Counted from the first letter of the stretch, positions 1-6,242 are shown. The stretch: DNA of 6,456 nucleotides from an uncultured bacterium (GCA_945949625.1 CAMFFI010000064.1:1-6456), one strand, 5' to 3'. The notes: generated by a model from the letters alone, not told the origin. A program made the numbers and translations.

Positions 1-1
1 T

Positions 2-238
2 AAAGGCATACGAAGTGAAACGATGCTTCACTTTCTCGCACAAAACGAAATATATGTTTCCAGCGGAAGCGCCTGTGCAAAAGGCAAGCCCAGCCACGTT
101 TTAAGCGCTATGGGAGTAAGCCGTGATTCGGCGGACAGCGCTTTGCGCATAAGCTTTTCAAAATACAACACAAAGGACGACATCGACGTTCTGGCAAAAT
201 ATATAGAACAGGGCATACAAAGCCTTGCAAAAAAATAA
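2..238 (+). CDS. Cysteine desulfurase (NifS/IscS family), C-terminal fragment
   Basis: This is the last 78 codons of a pyridoxal-phosphate cysteine desulfurase; the reading frame is open to the left edge, so the start and PLP-binding lysine lie outside the window. The visible part contains the family's active-site loop, SSGSACAKGKPSHVL, with the catalytic cysteine codon at 74-76, followed by the usual 'LRISFSKYNTKDDID' C-terminal segment. The enzyme takes sulfur from L-cysteine as a cysteine persulfide and hands it to acceptor proteins in the cytoplasm. The next gene, thiI, begins 17 nt after the stop. In Firmicutes a dedicated desulfurase (NifZ in Bacillus subtilis) is paired with a ThiI lacking a rhodanese domain, so ThiI is the likely partner here (inference). 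The internal ATG at 23 is not the real start, because conserved residues read through it in frame. It cannot be told from this fragment whether the enzyme also serves Fe-S cluster assembly. Confidence 0.9.
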   Translation, partial: KGIRSETMLHFLAQNEIYVSSGSACAKGKPSHVLSAMGVSRDSADSALRISFSKYNTKDDIDVLAKYIEQGIQSLAKK

Positions 239-255
239 TAATCGGAAGGTAATAT

Positions 256-1437
256 ATGAAAGAAGTAATTTTAATTAAAGACGGTGAAATCGCCCTTAAA
301 GGTCTTAACCGAAAAGCCTTTGAGGATGTGCTGAGAAAAAATATAAAATCCGCTCTGTACGGACTGGGAAGATTTGAGATAACCTCCGCCCAGTCAACCA
401 TATATGTAAAGCCTCTGTCAGAGGACATTGACCTTGACGAGGCTTGCGACAGAATCTCAAGGGTTTTCGGCATTGTAGCCTTTTCAAGAGCAGGAGTTTG
501 CAATAAGGATATGGAGGAAATTCTCAGCTTTGCACCGGAATATCTTTCTTCTCAGCTTGAGGAGGTTAAAACCTTTAAGGTTGAGGCAAAGCGTTCAGAC
601 AAAAAATTTCCTTTTAAATCCCCGGAAATCTGCCGTGAATTAGGCGGAAAAATTCTTGAAAAATTCCCTCATCTGTCCGTTGACGTTCACAATCCCGATT
701 TAACCGTTACAGTTGAGGTCAGGGATTTCGGAACATATATACACACCAACCCTTTAAGAGGCGCAGGCGGAATACCTGTCGGAACAGGCGGAAACGCAGT
801 TATTTTAATCAGCGGAGGAATCGACTCCCCCGTAGCCGCATATATGATGGCAAAAAGAGGGGTAAAGCTTACGGCTGTGCATTTTGCAAGTCCTCCCTAC
901 ACCAGTGAACGCGCCGAACAAAAAGTTGTAAAGCTTTTGAAAAAGGTAAGCCGTTACAGCGGACCTATGACAATGTTCACCGTTCCCTTTACGAAAATTC
1001 AGGAAACAATTAAGGATAAATGTCCCGAAGAGCTTTTCACAATTATTATGAGACGTCTTATGATGGAAATTTCCGAAAGAATTGCCCGCGACAACGACTG
1101 CTCCGCTTTAATAACCGGCGAAAGCTTAGGTCAGGTTGCAAGCCAGACAATTCACGCCATTGGCTGTACTGACGAAGCAACCGATATGGTAGTATTCAGG
1201 CCTCTTATCGGTATGGACAAACAGGAAATAATTGATATTTCATACAAAATAGATACCTTTGAAACATCTATTGAACCTTACGAGGACTGCTGTACCGTTT
1301 TCACTCCAAAGCATCCGAGAACAAGACCGATTCTTAAGTATGTTAAACAGGCACAGGAAAGTGCAGGCTTTGAAGCTATGATTGAAGAGGCATTACAGAA
1401 TCTGAAAGTTACTTACATCAATCAAAAGGAGGACTAA
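256..1437 (+). CDS. thiI: tRNA uridine 4-sulfurtransferase ThiI
   Basis: This cytoplasmic enzyme makes 4-thiouridine at position 8 of tRNA, and in some organisms also helps form the thiazole of thiamine. The 393 residues follow the short Gram-positive form: an N-terminal ferredoxin-like region, a THUMP RNA-binding domain (about residues 60-165, including VEVRDFGTYIH), then an adenylating PP-loop ATPase domain. The PP-loop signature SGGIDS lies at residues 186-191. Further family motifs are RRLMMEISERIA, TGESLGQVASQT and YEDCCTVFTPKHP. The last holds Cys345-Cys346; one of these corresponds to the catalytic cysteine region of the family (E. coli Cys344). There is no C-terminal rhodanese domain, which fits sulfur delivery straight from the desulfurase encoded upstream. 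The start is ATG at 256 with GGAAGG (244-249) ahead of it. The AGGAGG for the next gene lies within the last codons of thiI, and only 3 nt separate the two genes, indicating an operon with coupled translation. Confidence 0.97.
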   Translation: MKEVILIKDGEIALKGLNRKAFEDVLRKNIKSALYGLGRFEITSAQSTIYVKPLSEDIDLDEACDRISRVFGIVAFSRAGVCNKDMEEILSFAPEYLSSQLEEVKTFKVEAKRSDKKFPFKSPEICRELGGKILEKFPHLSVDVHNPDLTVTVEVRDFGTYIHTNPLRGAGGIPVGTGGNAVILISGGIDSPVAAYMMAKRGVKLTAVHFASPPYTSERAEQKVVKLLKKVSRYSGPMTMFTVPFTKIQETIKDKCPEELFTIIMRRLMMEISERIARDNDCSALITGESLGQVASQTIHAIGCTDEATDMVVFRPLIGMDKQEIIDISYKIDTFETSIEPYEDCCTVFTPKHPRTRPILKYVKQAQESAGFEAMIEEALQNLKVTYINQKED

Positions 1438-1440
1438 ATT

Positions 1441-3357
1441 ATGGATATAGAAGTTTTCTCTCTTCGTTCAAGTGAAGAAGACATTAAGTCCGTAAGCAGC
1501 AATCTGAAAGAAATTTCCGACGAGCTTGCCAAAGACGGCTTTAAAATAAAATATAAAACTGAAGTTGATTTAAACAAGCAGCGCATTAAAAAAGCTCTCG
1601 ACACTTGTGCTGCATCTGAAAGCAAGCCGGACCTGATTGTGGTTACAAACGCTTTAACCACCCGTGACAGCTCCTCTTTCAAGGCTTTGTTTGCAGACAT
1701 TATCGCAGGGTATGAGGATACAATTCAGGACCCGCCTCCGAAAAAGTCTAAAAAATCAAAAAAGAAGAATGAATTCGACCTGTCGGATACTTACACCCAA
1801 GAACCAAAATATTTTATAAAAAAAGTCAAGATATTTTCTCTCGGCAACCTGGGAAAAGACTATAAGGGATACTGCTTTACATACAAGGGAATACGCATTG
1901 TAGCTTTGCCGAAAACATCTTTAACAGGCAAAACCATTTCAGAGCTGTTTTACGAAAGCGTTTTGCTTGCCACACAGATTTTTGACGCAAATGAAGAAAA
2001 ATACCCCGGGGGCTTGAATTTAATAGAGGGCAAGCCAAAGAAAAAAAGCCTTGCAAAAAGAATATTTCCCTGCAAGGAAGATTCAAAGAAAGAAAAAACA
2101 AGAAAAAGCGTTTCTCTGCTTGCGTTCTGCGTTTTCTTCGTAACGGCTGTTTTACTGCTTTATAATCTGGTATTCCTGCCAATGCAGAACAACGCCATTC
2201 AAAGTGAAATTCAAACCATTTTCTATGACGGTAATAACAACGGCGCCGAACAGGGCGGAACCGATATTAAAACTAAGGACTGGAACGCTCTCAAAGAAAT
2301 AAACAGCGATATTATAGGCTGGATTAAGCTTGACAACACAGTTATAGATTATCCTGTTTTGTGGGCAAAGGACGATAACGAAAACTATCAGTACTACCTT
2401 AACCACAATTACAAAAAGGATTACAGCGGTTACGGAAGTATTTTTCTGGATTACCGCTGCACAAAGGGTACCGACAGCAAAAATATTGTTTTGCACGGTC
2501 ATCATATGAATGACGGCAGTATGTTCGGAAATCTTCTTAAATACGGCACAACCTCAGGCGACCTTGATTTTTACAAGGAAACGCCTACCATAACCTTTGA
2601 TACGCCAGAGGGAGACGCAACCTACAAGATAATTTCCGTTTTTAAAACCAACTCCCTGTCATCGCACGGTGAATTTTTCAATTATATGATTGGAAACTTT
2701 AATTCGGATTCCGAGTTTATGAATTTTGTATACAATATTAAGATTCGCTCGCTGTTTAACTGCCCCGTAACTGTTAACGAGGACGATACCCTGCTTACGC
2801 TTTCCACCTGCTCCTATGAGTTTTCCGAATTCAGAACAGTTGTTGTTGCGCGAAAGGTAAGAATCGGAGAAGACCCAAGCGTTGACGTTTCAAAAGCCTC
2901 TTTAAACAAAAATGCCGTTTGGCCTGAGGTTTATTATTCCAGATACGGCGGTACAAGACCGGAGGTTACAACCTTTAAAACAGAATATAAAAAGGGCAAC
3001 ATTGATTGGTATGACGGTTCCGATGACCCCACAAAGCTCAAGGGTAAAGAAGAAGCTCCAACAGAAGCTCCCACAACAGAGCCGACCACAAATTCAAAGG
3101 GAGAAACCAATCCTCCTCCGGCAACACAGGCGCCTACCGTACAGAAATTCACCGTTAAGTTCACCGACTTTGACGGTAATATAATAAGCACACAGCAGGT
3201 TGAAAAAGGAAAAGCCGCAACTCCACCGGACAATCCGGTAAAGGAAAGCGACGGTTATTATAACTATGTATTCAAAGGCTGGCAGCTTGATTATTCAAAT
3301 GTTCAGGCGGATATGATAATAGCTCCTAACTTTGAGGCTGTGCCAATATATCAATAG
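1441..3357 (+). CDS. Multidomain class B sortase: MoCF/CinA-like domain, membrane segment, sortase, Thr/Pro linker, Listeria-Bacteroides repeat domain
   Basis: This is a 638-residue type II membrane protein with a class B sortase core. Residues 1-190 form a cytoplasmic domain that reads like the MoCF/CinA N-terminal fold: a helix-strand pattern, PDLIVVTNALTTRDSSS at 63-79 where family members carry a GGLGPT-type loop, and GNLGKDYKGY...IVALPKTS at 135-160 where CinA has an NPTGTAPG...LPGPP pattern. A lysine-rich insert sits at 101-109. A basic stretch (198-222) precedes one membrane helix (about 224-246). The sortase domain (about 280-472) has the class B signatures IIGWIKLDNTVIDYPV and SMFGNLLKY, with catalytic His354 (LHGHHM), Cys457 (LSTCSYEF) and Arg465. 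Sortases cleave sorting signals and join proteins to the cell wall or into pili. A Thr/Pro-rich linker (537-568) leads to a 66-residue domain of the Flg_new/Listeria-Bacteroides repeat type (FTDFDGNIIS...FKGWQLDYSNV). The start is ATG at 1441 with AGGAGG at 1427-1432. No substrate with a sorting signal is encoded nearby. The sortase call is firm; the N-terminal domain call is tentative. Confidence 0.9.
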   Translation: MDIEVFSLRSSEEDIKSVSSNLKEISDELAKDGFKIKYKTEVDLNKQRIKKALDTCAASESKPDLIVVTNALTTRDSSSFKALFADIIAGYEDTIQDPPPKKSKKSKKKNEFDLSDTYTQEPKYFIKKVKIFSLGNLGKDYKGYCFTYKGIRIVALPKTSLTGKTISELFYESVLLATQIFDANEEKYPGGLNLIEGKPKKKSLAKRIFPCKEDSKKEKTRKSVSLLAFCVFFVTAVLLLYNLVFLPMQNNAIQSEIQTIFYDGNNNGAEQGGTDIKTKDWNALKEINSDIIGWIKLDNTVIDYPVLWAKDDNENYQYYLNHNYKKDYSGYGSIFLDYRCTKGTDSKNIVLHGHHMNDGSMFGNLLKYGTTSGDLDFYKETPTITFDTPEGDATYKIISVFKTNSLSSHGEFFNYMIGNFNSDSEFMNFVYNIKIRSLFNCPVTVNEDDTLLTLSTCSYEFSEFRTVVVARKVRIGEDPSVDVSKASLNKNAVWPEVYYSRYGGTRPEVTTFKTEYKKGNIDWYDGSDDPTKLKGKEEAPTEAPTTEPTTNSKGETNPPPATQAPTVQKFTVKFTDFDGNIISTQQVEKGKAATPPDNPVKESDGYYNYVFKGWQLDYSNVQADMIIAPNFEAVPIYQ

Positions 3358-3363
3358 TACATC

Positions 3364-3369
3364 GGAGAA
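3364..3369 (+). promoter_or_regulatory. Ribosome binding site fixing the 3374 start
   Basis: GGAGAA lies 4 nt before the ATG at 3374 (its GGAG core is 6 nt away). It selects this start over the in-frame ATG at 3332, which lies inside the end of the sortase gene, has no comparable site, and would add a 14-residue tail that reads as noise (RLCQYINSTSENK). Confidence 0.7.
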
Positions 3370-3373
3370 TAAA

Positions 3374-3796
3374 ATGAATTGTGAATTAATATTTTATTTA
3401 GCTAAAAAAACAAGTATGTGCGAAAGAGTTTTAAAAAAACAGCTCACAAGCTTTAACATCAACTTAGGCAAAACATTTTTTTCAACCGGTTCTATTCAGC
3501 TTGGAACATTGCTCTGTGATACATTCAAGCACTGTAATCTTTGCTTTATTGTGGGCGGTCTTGAATTTTCAGACAGACAGGGCATAAAAAATGTTCTTTC
3601 AAAGGCATTGGCTTATGAAACCTTAGATGATATGAAAAAAATCGAAAACCCAAACAATTATCAGGACGGTTATGTTTTCAGAGCAGGCAGTCAGCTTTTA
3701 ATTGTTCTCCCCGATGAACCTGACGACATTTCGGCAATGCTTAAATCGCCGTTAAAGGAATACCTTATGGACTTTGCCGAAAACAGCAAGATATAG
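3374..3796 (+). CDS. Small stand-alone MoCF/CinA N-terminal-like protein, function unknown
   Basis: This is a 140-residue cytoplasmic protein with no signal peptide or membrane helix. I do not recognise a named family with certainty, but its layout follows the CinA N-terminal (molybdopterin-binding, MoCF) domain. A hydrophobic strand plus glycine loop, CFIVGGLEFSDRQG, lies at residues 57-70, where CinA proteins have a strand followed by GGLGPTxDD. IENPNNYQDGYVF (about 90-102) corresponds to the CinA pattern 'NPTGTAPG'. LLIVLPDEPDDISAML (108-123) corresponds to 'LLPGPPSEMKPMF', followed by a helix ending in YLMDF. The Pro-Thr of the cofactor loop and one of the prolines in LPGPP are replaced, so cofactor binding is doubtful. 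Full-length CinA and MoaB-type enzymes are longer or carry intact loops. It is the last gene of the operon, 16 nt after the sortase gene, whose N-terminal domain looks like the same fold. A partnership, or a duplicated pair, is an inference. Confidence 0.75.
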   Translation: MNCELIFYLAKKTSMCERVLKKQLTSFNINLGKTFFSTGSIQLGTLLCDTFKHCNLCFIVGGLEFSDRQGIKNVLSKALAYETLDDMKKIENPNNYQDGYVFRAGSQLLIVLPDEPDDISAMLKSPLKEYLMDFAENSKI

Positions 3797-3833
3797 CACA
3801 AAGCCTATGTCATTCAATAAGGTATCGGAACAG

Positions 3834-3889
3834 CAGCCGAGTACCTCGACACGCAATTCGGGCAGACAGTTTGTACTGACTGTAACCTT
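3834..3889 (+). repeat. 56-bp dispersed hairpin-rich repeat, copy A
   Basis: This segment matches 6401-6456 at 52 of 56 positions, without gaps and in the same orientation. It contains imperfect inverted repeats: GCCGAG/CTCGAC around a 3-nt loop, a weaker CACG/CGGG pair, and CAGACAGT/ACTGACTG around TTGT with a single A-A mismatch. It lies between the last gene of the + strand operon and the terminator, so it would be transcribed in the 3' untranslated region. A small structured RNA element or a non-autonomous mobile repeat (REP/MITE-like) are both possible. The left boundary is judged only by where the match to the other copy begins, and the right boundary may extend past 3889 because the other copy is cut by the window edge. 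Confidence 0.8.
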
Positions 3890-3933
3890 TTATACCCGAG
3901 CGCAACCGAGCAATTTCCTATAATGTAAAAAAA

Positions 3934-3980
3934 CACCGCTCTCAAGTTTTTTTAAGCTTTGAGAACGGTGATTTTTCTTT
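3934..3980. terminator. Probable bidirectional intrinsic terminator between convergent genes
   Basis: The arms CACCGCTCTCAA and TTGAGAACGGTG pair with one mismatch around a T-rich loop. On the + strand the stem is followed by ATTTTTCTTT; on the minus strand it is followed by the complement of the A-run at 3927-3933, giving a T-run. It can therefore end transcripts of the + strand sortase operon (last stop at 3796) and of the minus strand SGNH gene (stop at 4068). Confidence 0.85.
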
Positions 3981-4067
3981 ATACAATATTATCAGCAAGG
4001 CAGTTATGCAAAATTTTCCGCTGACATCTGTTTAAAACCTTTAATCGAAATCAGTAATGATTTATTT

Positions 4068-5195
4068 TTATTGTTGCTCCACATTGTCAAGTTCAAAAAG
4101 CAAATACGAGGTTTCATAAATCCATCTGTCGTTTCCGCTGTCTGTCAAACTACCAACATATTTATACAGTCTTTTAGTATAATCAACACTTTCGTCCCAT
4201 TTTTTCTTTACATCGGGAGAAATGCCGGATGTTTGGATTCCGTAATCATTTTGAAGTATTCTGCCGAAATATTCGGTGAATTTTTGCTGACCGTATATAT
4301 TCATATGGTCGTCATTATAAAAATCATTGTTAAAATCCAAATCAAAAGCCTCATAGCTGTTTTCAAAATTAAGATAATCATAGCCATATTGAGATATAAT
4401 CTCGCCTACCCTATTACCTCGCTGAAAACGCTGATACCTTTTATCGTTTGTAACACGGTGAGGGAATCTTACAAACAAAACATTGTCCAGATTTTCCTCC
4501 TTGCAAAAATCAAGGAATTCTCTAAGTTCTTTTTCGGATTCAGGCATAAGCTCAGCCGTAGAGGTATCGCCCTGCAAATTATAAGCACCATCCCCCGGTG
4601 ATTTTTCAGTCTTGGTAGAAATTCCCTTTAAAAGAGAATACCCGGTAAAGTTCATCCTTGTTTCATAAAAGCATCTGTAAAAATTAAGGGGATCACCGTG
4701 ATACTTAATAAAAGGCAAATAATAGCTCAGCATATCATCTTCCCCGGAGAATTCATTTACCGTGTCAATTTTGTTTTGGGACAAGGGCATATTATCTGTG
4801 TAGCGTCTGAGGTTAACGTCATTTACAACTGAAATGTCTTTGCCTTCACCGTAGCTTGCGGCTGTGTTCATTTCAATTACAAAAAGCTTGGGAGTCTGGT
4901 AATTTAAAATCTCCTTTATCTGGGACTTATACAACGCAAGAGGATTGGACTCAATTGCGTAGGGATAGCTTGTAAAACCGTATTCATCATATGCCATAGC
5001 AGATGAAAAGTCTGTATAAACCTCACTGGCACCGAGAAGAACCACATCCAATGAGTTCTTTTCCTCAAGATAAAATCCGTCAATTCTTATTTTGTTGTTG
5101 TCAAACCGATTCTGAGTAAAACCGATAAAAAGTACAACAGCAATTACAAGAGATAGAATTTTCAAGGTCCTTTTGCCGTAAATTTTCAACTTCAA
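4068..5195 (-). CDS. Membrane-anchored SGNH-hydrolase-like protein (DltD/AlgX-like)
   Basis: From the TTG at 5195 this is a 375-residue protein with a basic N-terminus (KLKIYGKRTLK), one membrane helix or uncleaved signal anchor (about residues 11-27) and a large extracytoplasmic domain. LDVVLLGASEVYTDFSSAM holds the block I nucleophile motif GAS (Ser57). FYNDDHMNIYGQQKFTEY near residues 292-309 holds the C-terminal acid-His pair (Asp295/Asp296, His297), as in SGNH/GDSL esterases and the DltD/AlgX-type proteins. Such proteins usually move or remove acyl groups on extracellular polymers such as teichoic acids or polysaccharides; the substrate here is unknown. Many relatives are encoded beside an MBOAT acyltransferase, but none is present in this window. 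The start is uncertain: GTG at 5234 would add 13 residues, but it has no ribosome site and lies in a hairpin loop, whereas the TTG has GGGAGAG 8 nt ahead. It has its own promoter and a terminator-like leader hairpin. Confidence 0.85.
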   Translation of the reverse strand: MKLKIYGKRTLKILSLVIAVVLFIGFTQNRFDNNKIRIDGFYLEEKNSLDVVLLGASEVYTDFSSAMAYDEYGFTSYPYAIESNPLALYKSQIKEILNYQTPKLFVIEMNTAASYGEGKDISVVNDVNLRRYTDNMPLSQNKIDTVNEFSGEDDMLSYYLPFIKYHGDPLNFYRCFYETRMNFTGYSLLKGISTKTEKSPGDGAYNLQGDTSTAELMPESEKELREFLDFCKEENLDNVLFVRFPHRVTNDKRYQRFQRGNRVGEIISQYGYDYLNFENSYEAFDLDFNNDFYNDDHMNIYGQQKFTEYFGRILQNDYGIQTSGISPDVKKKWDESVDYTKRLYKYVGSLTDSGNDRWIYETSYLLFELDNVEQQ

Positions 5196-5203
5196 TATAA
5201 ATA

Positions 5204-5210
5204 CTCTCCC
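5204..5210 (-). promoter_or_regulatory. Ribosome binding site fixing a TTG start
   Basis: On the minus strand GGGAGAG sits 8 nt before the TTG at 5195-5193, ideal spacing. It supports TTG initiation of the SGNH-like gene rather than the GTG at 5234, which lies upstream of this site and directly follows a TAA. Confidence 0.65.
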
Positions 5211-5255
5211 AACAAAAAGCCGAACAAAAGCCACTTATGCAACATTTTGTTCGGC
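5211..5255 (-). terminator. Terminator-like hairpin in the leader of the SGNH-like gene (candidate attenuator)
   Basis: GCCGAACAAAA (5255-5245) and TTTTGTTCGGC (5229-5219) form a perfect 11-bp inverted repeat around a 15-nt loop, followed on the minus strand by TTTTTGTT (5218-5211). This has the form of an intrinsic terminator. It lies downstream of the gene's own promoter (-10 at 5299-5294) and just ahead of its ribosome site, so premature termination in the leader is the natural reading. It could instead terminate transcripts from the upstream dehydrogenase gene. I see no clear competing antiterminator helix and no known riboswitch core. Confidence 0.6.
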
Positions 5256-5293
5256 ATTTGCTTGATTTTATACATCTTGGTTCAGTATTATTT

Positions 5294-5322
5294 ATTATAA
5301 CATTTACTGTGCAAAATATCAA
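5294..5322 (-). promoter_or_regulatory. Sigma-70/SigA-type promoter of the SGNH-like gene
   Basis: On the minus strand TTGATA (5322-5317) and TATAAT (5299-5294) are separated by exactly 17 bp, and TGT directly before the -10 box gives the extended TGnTATAAT form. Transcription would begin near 5287, giving a leader of about 90 nt before the TTG start. Confidence 0.8.
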
Positions 5323-5466
5323 GTAATATAAGCTATTGCAGCAGCAAAGCAAGCATACATACGAAAAAGCGTTTTACAATCCTTTTCAAATATTCTTCTG
5401 ACTCTGCACGCCGTTCACTTTTGTTTTATGGAGTTACCTGATTTGTCGGTAAGATGAATTATATTT

Positions 5467-5493
5467 TTCACTTTAACTAAAAATTAAAGTGAA
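5467..5493 (-). repeat. Inverted repeat over the stop codon of the dehydrogenase gene
   Basis: TTCACTTTAA (5467-5476) and TTAAAGTGAA (5484-5493) are perfect 10-bp arms around a 7-nt loop. The stop codon of the minus strand dehydrogenase gene (5486-5484) lies inside one arm. The stem is AT-rich and is followed on the minus strand by an A-rich, not T-rich, stretch, so it is not a typical intrinsic terminator; it may protect or end the 3' end of the transcript. No better terminator was found for that gene before the promoter at 5322. Confidence 0.5.
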
Positions 5494-6242
5494 GCGCCAA
5501 AATCACTTACTACTACCTGACCGTTAAGAGCTCTTGAGCTGTCTGATGCAAAAAATTCAATTATATTTGCAACATCTTCAGCCATACAAGGCTTGATTTT
5601 AAGGTCAGCATGTTTACTCATTGCACCCATCATACGCATATCAAGGTTTTCGGACTTCATATTCATTGTCATTGGTGTAACAATAGTTCCGGGGCAGATT
5701 GCATTACATCTTATGTATTTATCTGCCATCAGCAAAGCTGTATGCTTTGTAATGCCGATAATTGCAGCTTTTGTAGAAACATATGCTGCACCGCCGCCTC
5801 CGTTTACACCTGCAACAGAAGCAACATTAACGATAGACGAACCCTCTTTCATATATTCAAGAGCCGCACGAATACACTGCATTGTGCCTATCTGGTTAAT
5901 GGAAACAATCTTTTGAATTTCTGCGTCGTCAAACTTATCAATCGGTGCAAGACCTGTATCCAATACACCTGCGTTATTAACAAGAATATTAATTTCGCCG
6001 AACTTTTCAATTGCAGTCTTCATAAGATTTTTGCAATCTTCATCCTTGGAAATATCGGTGGCAACGGTTATTACATTACCGCCCTCTGCCTTGATTTTTT
6101 CTGCAACCTCATCAAGTGCAGCCTGACGGCGAGCGCTGATAACCACATTTGCACCGTTTTTTGCAAACAGAATTGCTGTTGCAGCACCTACTCCTGAATT
6201 GCCGCCTGTGATAACAGCCGTTTTGCCTTTTAAATTGCTCAT
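5484..6242 (-). CDS. Classical short-chain dehydrogenase/reductase (SDR), substrate unknown
   Basis: This is a 252-residue soluble NAD(P)-dependent oxidoreductase, the usual length of a classical SDR. It shows the full motif set: the dinucleotide-binding loop TGGNSGVG at residues 12-19, the Asp63 region ATDIS, NNAG at 89-92, and the catalytic tetrad Asn116, Ser142 (VASVAG), Tyr154 and Lys158 (YVSTK), then CPGTIVTP at 183-190. Arginines at 38-39 after the second strand suggest a preference for NADP(H), but this is only a rule of thumb. The C-terminus GQVVVSDFGASL matches the usual 'GxxxxxDGG' end with DFG in place of DGG. The substrate cannot be assigned; FabG-like ketoreductases, hydroxysteroid and sugar alcohol dehydrogenases all share these motifs. 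The start is ATG at 6242 with GGAGG (6255-6251) 8 nt ahead. It appears monocistronic, with its own promoter. Confidence 0.95.
   Translation of the reverse strand: MSNLKGKTAVITGGNSGVGAATAILFAKNGANVVISARRQAALDEVAEKIKAEGGNVITVATDISKDEDCKNLMKTAIEKFGEINILVNNAGVLDTGLAPIDKFDDAEIQKIVSINQIGTMQCIRAALEYMKEGSSIVNVASVAGVNGGGGAAYVSTKAAIIGITKHTALLMADKYIRCNAICPGTIVTPMTMNMKSENLDMRMMGAMSKHADLKIKPCMAEDVANIIEFFASDSSRALNGQVVVSDFGASL

Noticed and set aside
3332..3373. Upstream in-frame ATG at 3332 for the small MoCF-like gene
   Set aside because: It overlaps the sortase coding end, has no ribosome site and adds residues unlike a domain start; GGAGAA before 3374 fits far better.
3919..3924. TATAAT on the + strand as a promoter of a small RNA
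   Set aside because: No reasonable -35 box lies 16-18 bp upstream, and any transcript would meet the terminator at once.
4071..4601. Long open frame on the + strand (176 codons)
   Set aside because: It is antisense to the SGNH-like gene, whose motifs and frame are convincing; the predicted protein shows no recognisable domain.
5196..5234. GTG at 5234 as the start of the SGNH-like gene
   Set aside because: It follows a TAA directly, has no ribosome site and lies in the hairpin loop; the TTG at 5195 has an ideal site. Not fully excluded.
5101..5352. 83-codon minus strand frame across the SGNH leader
   Set aside because: It covers the promoter, hairpin and the start of a better gene, is Cys-rich without a motif and has no good ribosome site.
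5467..5493. Intrinsic terminator of the SDR gene
   Set aside because: The stem is almost all A-T and is not followed by a T-run on the minus strand, so it is listed only as an inverted repeat.
5593..6197. Two + strand open frames opposite the SDR gene
   Set aside because: They are shadows of a clear SDR; the Cys/His-rich composition is what antisense reading of this codon use gives.
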